64,000 nt of DNA from assembly GCA_023053575.1 (NCBI GenBank), contig JAKZAP010000021.1:5291790-5355789 (forward strand), read 5' to 3'. The notes beneath the pieces were generated by a model, which did not search any database, had not been told where the DNA came from, and worked only from the letters and a program-made list of their open reading frames with translations. This DNA is from Branchinecta lynchi. Taxonomy: Eukaryota > Arthropoda > Branchiopoda > Anostraca > Branchinectidae. Shown here piece after piece: positions 55,644 to 64,000 of this stretch; position 1 is the stretch's first letter; every line of letters begins with the position of its first letter. The position numbers and the translations under genes were made by a program.

Positions 55644-57920
55644 TTTTTATGGCACTTGAGCATACTCAAGTGCCATATAGCGATCGTAATTTCTGTCGGT
55701 CTGTCGGTCTGTCGGTCTGTCTGTCTGTCGTTCTGTCGTTCTGTCGGTCTGTCCAGGTTTTGCTAGTTTGGGCACTTCCACACAAGCTAGGACGATGAAA
55801 CTTCACAGGCATATCAGGGACCCGACCAGATCAACTTACAAATAATCACTTCCCCAATCCAACTTTCCCCGGCTCCGTGAGTCCGGAAACTATAAAGTAA
55901 AAAGGGAGCAAAAAGTAAAACGGGAGCAAAACAAAACGCTGGCCGACGGCGGGATCCAACCAGGAACTTTTGGGTTAACAGTCCAGTGTTTTACCACTGA
56001 GCTATGCGACTGTATATCACAAAGCGAATGCGAGAATAATGATGGTTTAAAGATGGTCAGTCCAAGTCAAACAAATCTAGTGAAACGTTTGGCAGGAATA
56101 TCAGCGAACCGACCAGATTAACTTGGATATAATCATATTCCGGATCCGAAACTTGACATATGTCAAGAACAATTGCCGATAACTGGGGGGGGGGGGGCTA
56201 GGGGCTGGAGGGGGGGGGGCACCCAGAACCTCGTGAAACGCTTCCACATAAGCTAGAACGATGAAACTTGGCAGGCGTGTTGGGAAACCGACCAGATTAA
56301 CTTGGAAATAATCACTTCCCCGATCCGGCCATCTTGGGGGCAGTGGAGGGATGGGAAATCCGGAAAGTAGTAGCATGTCTAACTTTTGAACGGGTAATCA
56401 GATATGCCTGAAACTTGACATATGTCAAGAACAAGTGCTTCAGAACCTCAATTTCAAATCCGGACCAGATCCGATAACTGGGGGGGGGGGGGGGGGCTGG
56501 GGGGGACACCGCAAATCTCATGAAACGCTTCCACATAAGCTAGGACAATGAAATTTGGCAGGCATATAAGGGAACCGACCAGAAGAACTTGGAAATAATC
56601 ACTTTCCCCATCCGGTCATTGTGGGAGGAGTGGAGGGATGGGAATTCCGGAAACTAGTAGCATGCATAACTTTGGAACGGGTAATCAGACATGCAAGAAA
56701 CTTGACATATGTCAAGAACAAGTGCTTCAGATGCTCAGTTTCAAATCCGGACCAGATCCGATCACTGGGGGGGGGGGGGAGCTGGAGGGGCAACCGGAAA
56801 TCTGGTGAAACGCTTCCAAATAAGCTAGCACAATAAAACTTGACAGGCATGTGAGGGAACCAACCAGATTAACATGGAAATAATCGCTTCCCCGATCCTG
56901 CTATCGCGGGGGGTGGTGGAGGGAAGGGGAATCCGGAAACTAGAAACATGCATAACTCTGGAATGGATAATCGGACATGCATAAAACTTGACAATTGTGA
57001 AGAACAAGTGTCTCAGATATTCAGTTTCAAATCTGGACCAAATCCGAAGAGAGGGGGATTAGAGGGGGGGGACCGGAAATGTCGTGAAATGCTTAGGGTC
57101 GATGGATCGGGATGTCACAGTAGAAGGGTTGGAAGGGGTTTTCCCGGATTTCCGGTGATCACGAGTTAGGGTACTTCGAGGGGTACTTCCACATGTACTA
57201 GGACCATGAAACTTGGCAGACATATTAGGTACTCTTCCAGGTCAACTTGAAAATAGTTCTTTTCCCGATCCGATGATCATAGGGAGATTCTTTTGACTTG
57301 CATAACTTTGGAACAGGTGATCAGACGTGCATGAAACTTGTCAAGTGTCAAGAACAAGTGACTCAGATGATCAATTTCAAGTCTGGAACGGATCTGATAA
57401 CATCGGGAGGAGCTGAAGGCGGGGGGAGAAATCTCTTGAAGCGCTTAGAGTCGAGAGATCGGGATGTTACTTGGAGGGAAGAACAAGCATAAGCCACAGA
57501 TACATTGTAGAGGCTTAACGGCCTGCCATTCAATTTGCAAATATATTCTTATTATTATTAATATCATTGACAAAACAGGACCGATCGTGTCCCAGTGGGG
57601 GGAGTTGGAGGGGTTTTTCCCTAATTCCGATGATCACGAGTTAGGGTACTTCCAGATGTGCTATGACCGTGAAACTTTGCAGGCATGTTAGGGACTCTAT
57701 TAGATTGGCTTGAAAATATAGTCCCTCCCCCGATCCGATCATCGTTGGAGGAAGATACAGTTGTCAATGAGTGGTATAACCATTTCAGATCTACTAGATC
57801 AAGCCCATTTTCTGATGAAATGAATATCGGGAGAGAGATCCAGCCTTGAAAACTGCAAACCGTATCTGACAAACATGCTAACTGTTCTTACAAGTGCCAT
57901 ATGAGCTTTCAGCTCTTGTT
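55644..57920 (-). mobile_element. Family B copy B11, full-length, with tRNA-derived insert
   Basis: TTTTTATGGCACTTGAG-CATA-CTCAAGTGCCATATAGCG, long (GTCTGTCG)n tract, many reversed monomers, ending AAGTGCCATATGAGCTTTC AGCTCTTGTT. Contains the segment 55857-56090 homologous to the tRNA-like region of B5. Confidence 0.9.
55937..56010 (-). tRNA. tRNA-like segment, Asn(GTT)-like, probable pseudogene
   Basis: On the minus strand: GCATAGCTCAGTGGTAAAAC (A-box), anticodon loop CTGTTAA with GTT, and CTGGTTGGATCCC (B-box with one change). The anticodon stem TTGG/CCAA pairs, but the acceptor ends are not complementary. Embedded in B11 at the position equivalent to 26746-26818. Confidence 0.5.
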
Positions 57921-58602
57921 TTTCGCTGTTTTTAATAGGCATCAGACTGTCGACGATTGTTTGCGAGATGCTCACTTGCCAGAAAAAAAGGTTATTTAAA
58001 TTTTTCAGAGGTAATGTTAGAACTCAAAGGGCCTGGAGAAAGGCTTGAAACAACCGTAGGTGAAAGCAGAGCCAACTAATAAATAGTGTGAAGTCCCTGT
58101 AACGTATACCGAGAAAACTAGTAGGATGGAAGGGGGGGGGGACTATCGTCCTGATATCAAGATGGGAAGGCCACTGTGAAACAGTTATGAACAACACGAG
58201 CTTGCTTGTACCTGATTCGAAGAAGGTGAGAAATATAATCGGCTTTTGAACTTTTTTTCCGGATTCAGCCGGAAAAATTCTGATATGTGCTGGTACTTGG
58301 TTGCTGCGCTCTTTCCCGGGTGTCTTGTCGGACTCATCCTCAAGTTTTCCGTTACCTTTGCCTCAGTCACTACCAGTCGATTTAAATGATTATTGTGTAA
58401 ATGTTATTGGCCTCGGCAGCGAAAGGAATCAATCATTTTTTATTTTTTATATAACTAACTGCTGAAATCTCACCCGCTCATGAAATATTTAATTAAGCAT
58501 AAGGTGCTTAACGCAGCGGGCAAACTTTCTTTTTGGAAAGTTTTGCCAGTTTTCAGGGGGAAAATTACATCAGCTCAAATAAAATATTGATAGAGGTGGA
58601 TA
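57921..58602. other. Family H fragment then unique sequence
   Basis: 57940-58100 shares GACTGTCGACGATTGTTTGCG and AAATAGTGTGAAG with family H copies. No gene in the remainder. Confidence 0.45.
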
Positions 58603-59012
58603 GACTTTGGGATCCCAAAACGTAAGTAGAGGGATACCTATGACATCGCAAAAGTTGTCCGTCCGTCTGTCCGTCCGTCCGTCCGTCTGTGAGCACGATA
58701 ACTCTCGAAGGGAATGAGATATTTTGATGAAACTTGGTCTGACGATTCTTTGGGTCAAGCGTAAGGTCGAGTCCGTAGATGGGCCCTGTAGCCCTATATT
58801 TAGGGGTAGGGGAGGGGGTTCAAATTAAGGAACAAACAAAATATTTTTAAACAGCTAATCTGATAGTCGATTCTGGGGTAAGAACACATGCTGAGCACGA
58901 TGGTGAAAATCATTTTCTCGCCAGACACGCAGTTCGTCCGGAATCCGGCAAAAACCGGAAAGCTTGTTAAAAGTAAAAGTTTCATTTGAAGTTGATTAAA
59001 TATTTGCCTAAA
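58603..59012 (-). mobile_element. Family A copy A7, truncated after one monomer
   Basis: TTTGGGATCCCAAAACGTAAG, (GTCCGTCC)n with CTGTGAGCACGATAACTC, one reversed monomer ending GAAGTTGATTAAAT. The distal terminus is absent. Confidence 0.88.
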
Positions 59013-59249
59013 GAGATCACATGCCTCTCTCCCAGGTCCTCTGTCGTTTCTGCTAATATTCTTGATGACTAACTCTCCTTGCCGATGCAAAATCGCCGGG
59101 TACCTAGCGGAAGAGCCAGAAGCGGTATCACGTCTGCTCCCAGAGACCGCCGTGATTGGTTGACACGGGATTTGAGCTGTTGAGCTTGCGTCGTTAGTGA
59201 GACATTTTCTCATTCTTCCTGAGGATCAGTGGCCTGTTTTGGACTCATA

Positions 59250-59740
59250 TATATATATATATATATATCTGTATTTGAAAGCGATTAAGCCATATACAGA
59301 AAAACAAAACAAACAACAATCTCAACTAACAAACAACCTCGCATTCTTTACTTAATATCCTACCGACTTTCTGCTAAACTAATAACTTTTTCTACCATGT
59401 TGCCAAAACACACCATAGACCTAGCATTTGTAGACTTAAGGATACCTAGAAGTAGCTCATCCCCCCCATTCCGAAAAAGAGTACCCCTTATATTAGAAAG
59501 CCCCTCACACCTCAAGAGAACATGGCCCAGCCCCTCAACACTCGAATTACAGAAAGCACAGATAGAGTATTTGACATATAGAGTATTTGACTGTGGGCGG
59601 AAGGGAGTCTGAAGCTAGACTCGTAAACAGATTTAGCAACTCGCTTCGGAGTTGCCAATCTCCTTTTTTTGGCAGGCCTGAGCAGATAGGGCAAAGGGCA
59701 CGGAAGAAAATGGCGAAAACAACGCTGAGGAGCAAGCGCT
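59250..59740 (-). pseudogene. LINE ORF2 C-terminus and 3' end
   Basis: Minus-strand frames read CPICSGLPKKGDWQLRSELL and then SICAFCNSSVEGLGHVLL RCEG...(C-x2-C...H...C), ending VEKVISLAESR and a stop near 59360. The 3' UTR CTGTATATGGCTTAATCGC TTTCAAATACAG is followed by a (TA)n tail at 59250-59268. A second 3' end of the same family is at 60498-60605. Confidence 0.7.
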
Positions 59741-59869
59741 TAGTGTAGAAACGTGAAAATGAGAATGAGAATCATTCTGGGTGATCATAATATTACATAC
59801 GAAGAGGCTCTCATTAAACTTGACATTCCTAAATTATCTGTACGTAGAAATACTATTTGGAGCTAAGAT

Positions 59870-60140
59870 AACGTGTTGTCCCCAGATGACCCATCTATTC
59901 CCCCCTCCCCTCCCGTCTTCCGTGCGTCGGTCCGAGAGGAATACTGGCAATAAGTTTTCTCCATATCCCGCTAATTCTTCTACCCAATTTTTACGTAGTT
60001 TCATTCCATCATTTATTTCTGGTAATTTCTTGTAAGTGTATTAGTTAATTTGTTTCTTGTGTGTCTGTGTATTTTGTAAATTTCTATTCCTTTTCTAGCT
60101 TTTAGCTATTCGGATTAAACTTGATTGATTTGATTGATTG
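59870..60140 (+). mobile_element. LINE 3' UTR with (TTGAT)n tail
   Basis: Homologous in reverse to 55195-55440. Ends CGGATTAAACTTGATTGATT TGATTGATTG, a simple-repeat tail typical of non-LTR elements. Confidence 0.6.
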
Positions 60141-60165
60141 AAATGGACCACGGCCTTGGTAGATA

Positions 60166-60357
60166 CACTGTACACAAACAAATCTTGCAGCATTTGCTAC
60201 TGGGATTAATTTTGTATCTAAAAAGATAATCTTATCTTTAATCTGGATTAATCTTATCTCAGATCTAAAAAGTTAATCTTATATCTAATCTGGATTAATC
60301 TTATCTCAGTAAAGATAAGGTAAATCGCTAGTAGCAACAACTACTTTTTTCGCTCTA
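60166..60357. mobile_element. TA-target MITE relative (diverged)
   Basis: CACTGTACACAAACAAATC TTGCAGCATTTGCTACTGGG, then repeated AGATAATCTTATCT / GGATTAATCTTATCTCAG. Related to the intact element at 62163-62323, but the right terminus is degenerate. Confidence 0.6.
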
Positions 60358-60735
60358 GAGCGTGATCCACCCTTTTAAAAATAGTAAATATTAGTAACTA
60401 TTTTCGTTCCAACCTCTTAAAAAGTTACTACGCTGACCGTTGCAACCTTCTCAAAATAGTAAATAATAATTACATTTTGCTTACCATGCTCGGGAGTATA
60501 AGATAAGATAAGATAATCTGTATTTGAAAGCCGTATGGCCATATACAGTAACAATCAACATATATAAATACAACCAGCATTCAATCACCACTACTACTAT
60601 AAAAGTAAGCGTGGTAACGACGCATCTCTGTAATGTGATTGGTAGGATTCGCCCGTGCACGATATTCTGCTGGAAAGTAGAAGAAATTCATGACGTCATG
60701 CGTAGTAACTATGGTAAGTAGGGTGGAACACACAT
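60358..60735. mobile_element. PIF/Harbinger-like MITE copy 3 with a nested LINE 3' end
   Basis: GAGCGTGATCCACCC at the left; GGTAAGTAGGGTGGAACACA at the right. The shared core GCTCGGGAG is split at 60498-60605 by a minus-strand LINE 3' end (CTGTATTTGAAAGCCGTATG GCCATATACAG) with an (ATCTT)n tail. Confidence 0.72.
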
Positions 60736-60957
60736 TCAGCAGCTGGCTCAAACTACGACTTGGTACGACCAGATTTATCTTCTAGCGACGTGATTCGGAA
60801 ATACACTACTGGGTGCTGTCAAAGTTGCTCTTGGAGCCAGACAACAATTACAATCAACTCTTAAGAGAAAGATAATTATTTAGCTCGTGTTTGAATGACA
60901 AGTAACAACGAAAATAGGCAAATATTTGGTAGTGTCTATTTCTCTCATTAAAAAGAT
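60736..60957. other. Unique sequence
   Basis: Nothing recognised. Confidence 0.3.
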
Positions 60958-61319
60958 TTAAAGGGCCTGTCTTACCAATAATACTAACGCAACCTACTTC
61001 CATAATCACTCCATATATTTCTAAACCCGGAGACCTCAGTTCCGTACGGTACATTCTGACCCCCTCTAACAAAACCACGCTTATTTTCTCACTTCCGTTT
61101 TTTGCTACCTTCGATGTGTATCACGCTCTCGACGGTTGTCTGCGAGATTTTTTTCCATCAGAAGAGCCGGTTATGTAAGTTGTGTTTCGCTTTAAGTCAA
61201 CGGGTCTAAAAAGCTTAAAAAAGTGTGGGTAATGTGTTGAAAGCACTGCCTAGTTTTAGAGTATTCAAATATTTTGAAATCTGGAAGTTGAAGAGTAAAT
61301 AGTGCGAGGGGTCCTTTAA
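60958..61319. mobile_element. TTAA-flanked MITE (family H)
   Basis: TTAA|AGGGCCTGTCTTACC ... GTGCGAGGGGTCCT|TTAA. Closely related to 54422-54707 (CACTCCATATATTTCTAAAC, CCGTACGGTACATTCT). Confidence 0.8.
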
Positions 61320-62065
61320 GGTTGTTCTATCATTACTGCTGCCACATTTCCGAGAAGACAAGATCTGTCTGCCAGGGCAAGTGATTGCAGTCAGACCTAA
61401 TTAGTAATCAACACTAATTAGCCGGCGAAAAAAAGGGGCGAGTTGCCCTAAATGGCTGAAATCGTTTTTTATGTTTGTCTTTCTTAGCCGATACAGGGAT
61501 TATGAAGAAAGAAAGGTACAGTCACGTTCACAATAATCGTTCCCGTCAATTGGTAATGGTTCCTTCCCATTTTCCTTCAATATTCATAAGGTTCACCAAA
61601 CTGAAGCACAAGTCCTTAGGACAGGCCCGTATCCAGGAATTTTCTTTCGGGGGGGGGGGGGCTGTTTGCCTGCGGGTCGGACAAAAACGACATAGTTCAG
61701 AGGAAAAAGCCTATAAAAATGACCATTTTTGTATGTTTCGGGGGGTGGGGGGGGGTCAACCCCCCCCCCCCCCCCCCCCCCCCCCTGTATACTGCCTTGC
61801 TGTATTTTTGCTATTTTAGCTGCAATAGGATATTAGTAATGTTATTTTATTTTATGTTCAATGTTTTGGTTAAAAATAAAATAAAACCTTACCTCGAAAA
61901 GTTGCACCTGGACGCAGAGGCGTTACTAGCCAAATGTTTTCTTTTGGGGGGGAGGGCAAGGTATTTACCGACTGGCTTGCCGTTTTTACCGACTGATTTT
62001 GCAGATAAAAAAGATTACTACTGACATAATACTACTGCGTTGACGAAAAGTCGGCTGATTATAAG
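61320..62065. mobile_element. Family I (61620-61790) and family J (61912-62065) elements
   Basis: 61620-61790: GGCCCGTATCCAGG, G-tract, then GGGGGTCAACCCCC and a long C-tract. 61912-62065: GAGGCGTTACTAGCCAAATG, G-tract, TATTTACCGACTGGC. 61320-61619 has nothing recognised. Confidence 0.6.
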
Positions 62066-64000
62066 AACAAGAGCTATGGCACTTGTTACGAGTAGGTGGT
62101 ACAAGAAATTAAAAGAGAACTTCACAAAACACCCCGCCATCCAAAAATGCAGTTCGGACCTACACTGTAAAAAGTTTCTCCGAATAAGGATGTAGTATTT
62201 TCTGCTGGGATTATTCTTATCTTTATTGAGATAAGATTACTAATCCGAATTAGGGGTGATCTTATCTCAATAAAGATAAGAATAATCCCAGTAGCAAATA
62301 CTGCAAGATTTTTTTTTATAGTGTAGAATTAGGATATCGAGGTTCTCTCAAGTCTATGAACTCCAAGCTATCGCCAACCTTCCAAGTTTCAACCCAAGAA
62401 ATCCACTCGCTATGTCCCTAGACGTGCCCAAGATTTCCGGTACCCCCTTCCAAGTTCCCATATACCGCGGCCGAATCTGGTCTGGACTCCTAACTGTATC
62501 CCTGAAGCATTTTCTCTTACCACCTATCTTTCACTCGAATCCGAGCATTTTCGGGGGAACTTCCGGTAAATATTCCCCCCCCCCCCTCCCACACTCCGTG
62601 TTCGGATCCGGTTCGCACAATGTCATCTAGGTCATATGATTTCTGTACCTTCCAAATTTCATTCAAATCACTCCACTTGTTTGACCCTTATGTGAATGTC
62701 AAAAACTTGTCGCAACCCCCACGGTGGTCGGATCGGAGAAACAACTATCAGTCTATTCGGGTCCCTGATACTTCTTCCAAGTTTTATCGTCCTAGAAAAT
62801 CAGGAAGATTGGAACTGGGTCGTCTCGACGTCTTTACAAACATCAACTTTCATTAAGATCCGGTCACCCGTTGGAAGTTCTAAATACCTCAACATTCCGG
62901 ATTCCCTCTTCCTCCATTACTCCCCGAACCTGACATGGAACATCTGAGACGGTAGCTCTTTCCACTTGCCAAGTTTTATTGAGATCCAATCACCCATTAA
63001 AAACTGCCCTGGCCACTTGATTGCGGATTCCCAATGCCTCCACTCCTGCCACGATGGTCGGATCTAGGAAACGACTGTTCTCGTGTCAGTTTACTCGGGT
63101 CCCTGACGCGCCTACCAAGTTTCATCGTCCTAGCACATCAGGAAGTATCGAACTCGGGCGCTTACTGGAAATCCTGCCCCCCCCACTCTACCAGAGTGCC
63201 CGAATCCCGTCCTATTATGTCCATGACATATCTAGAACTCGCGCTTGTTCTTCCCACCAAGTTTCATCCCGATCCCTCCACTCTAAGCGTTTCTAAAGAT
63301 TTCCGGTTCCCCCCTCTAAATCCTCCAATTGTCACCGGATCCGGTCCGAATTTAAAATGGGACGTCAGAGGCACGAGGTCTTTCTAAATATCAAGTTTCA
63401 TTTAAATCCGATCACCCGTACAATAGCTGCCCATGCCACTAGATTCCGGATTCGCCATCACTCCACTCCTCCCACGATGGTCGGATCGATAAAACGACTA
63501 TTCTCAAGTCAATATGTTCGGGTCCCTGACATGCCTACCAAGTTTCATCGTCCTAGCACATCAGGAAGTACCGAACTCGCCCGATCACTAAAAATCCGGA
63601 CCCCCCCCCCAAAGTGAGCGGATCCGGCCCGGTTATGTCAATCCCGTATCTAGGACTTGTGCTTGTTCTTTTCACCGAGTTTCACCCCGATCTCTCCGAT
63701 CTAAGCGTTTTCCAAGATTTCCGGTTTCCCCCTCGAGTACCCCCAGTGTCACCGGATCCGGTCCGGATTTAAACTGGGACCTCTGAGACACGAGGTCCTT
63801 CCATATATCAAGTTTCATTAAGATCCGATCACCCGTTTGTTAGTTAAAAATATCTCATTTTTCCTAGTTTTTCCTTATTCCCCCTCCCCCCATCCCCCCC
63901 AGATGGTCGGATCGGGGAAGTGACTATTTCTAATTTAATCTGGTCCGGTCCCTGATGTGCCTGCCAAGTTTCATCGTCTTAGCTTATCTGGATGTGCCCG
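62066..64000 (+). mobile_element. Family B copy B12, continues past window end
   Basis: AACAAGAGC...TATGGCACTTGTTACG, AGTAGGTGGTACAAGAAA, then at least nine monomers with alternating core types (TTTCATCGTCCTAGCACATC, TTTCATCCCGATCCCTCC, TTTCATTTAAATCCGATCACC). Interrupted by the MITE at 62163-62323. The 3' end is outside. Confidence 0.88.
62163..62323. mobile_element. 161-bp near-perfect palindromic MITE, TA target
   Basis: CACTGTAAAAA ... TTTTTTATAGTG with TA at 62161-62162 and 62324-62325. Inner arms GGGATTATTCTTATCTTTAT / ATAAAGATAAGAATAATCCC are exact. The B-family site is otherwise continuous (GTTCGGACCTA|GAATTAGGATATC), as in B6 at about 31329. TA target and CACTG ends fit Tc1/mariner-type MITEs. 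Confidence 0.92.

Noticed and set aside
63021..63617. Recurring open frames in family B with FHPDPSTLSV-like peptides
   Set aside because: The peptide comes from the conserved DNA core AAGTTTCATCCCGATCC. Frames are interrupted and shift between copies and start codons are arbitrary; conservation is at nucleotide level, including non-coding parts.

Overview
This is a repeat-saturated piece of an invertebrate (metazoan) nuclear genome. The evidence is spliced genes with GT-AG introns of up to about 15 kb, a G-protein alpha subunit of the G12/13 class, and dense decayed mobile elements (non-LTR retrotransposons, hAT-like, TA-, TTAA- and 3-bp-target MITEs). The most abundant elements are tandem-repeat-bearing and resemble the pearl / DINE-1 type known from molluscs and other invertebrates. 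I cannot name the phylum from this window alone.

Genes. Three multi-exon genes can be reconstructed by joining exons in phase. (1) A + strand gene of five exons (1805-7346) encodes about 190 aa: an unrecognised N-terminal region, a basic segment and a PPIA-repeat tail. (2) A - strand G alpha 12/13 gene has its first exon at 29475-29960 and further exons at 14417-14467 and 11617-11834. Together they give about 252 aa, covering the P-loop through switch II. The C-terminal exons are not visible and probably lie beyond coordinate 1, which would place gene 1 antisense inside a G alpha intron. (3) A + strand gene of five exons (38646-52305) encodes about 306 aa. Its fold looks like Nudix, but the Nudix box lacks the catalytic EE pair. 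Genes 2 and 3 are divergently oriented, separated by about 8.7 kb of unique sequence and repeats.

Repeats. Two dominant families, called A and B here, fill more than a third of the window. Family A carries about 137-bp tandem monomers between termini containing GGGATCCC. Family B carries about 150-bp degenerate monomers in a three-type higher-order pattern between termini containing TATGGCACTTG. Both start with AACAAGA, both repeat an AAGTTTCATC core, and both end with a GACGGAC microsatellite, a TTGCGAT box and a terminal palindrome. They look like sister lineages of one non-autonomous, Helitron/Helentron-like superfamily. Around them are many short MITEs with clear terminal inverted repeats and target duplications, a roughly 1.7-kb double palindrome (36424-38154), LINE fragments with an RT domain or 3' ends, a hAT relic beside a G alpha exon, and tRNA-derived segments.

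Layout: 1-760 B fragment; 1805-7346 gene 1 with A, B and MITE insertions in its introns; 7.3-11.6 kb mostly unique with a LINE 3' end; 11.6-30.0 kb G alpha exons and introns packed with A, B and MITEs; 30.0-38.6 kb divergent intergenic region with B6, B7 and the palindrome; 38.6-52.3 kb Nudix-like gene, whose introns contain stacked nested MITEs, a LINE RT fragment and head-to-tail B copies; 52.4-64.0 kb A6, LINE 3' ends, TTAA MITEs, B11, A7 and B12. Many of the open frames in A and B (recurring FHPDPST-like peptides) are by-products of conserved DNA motifs, not genes.
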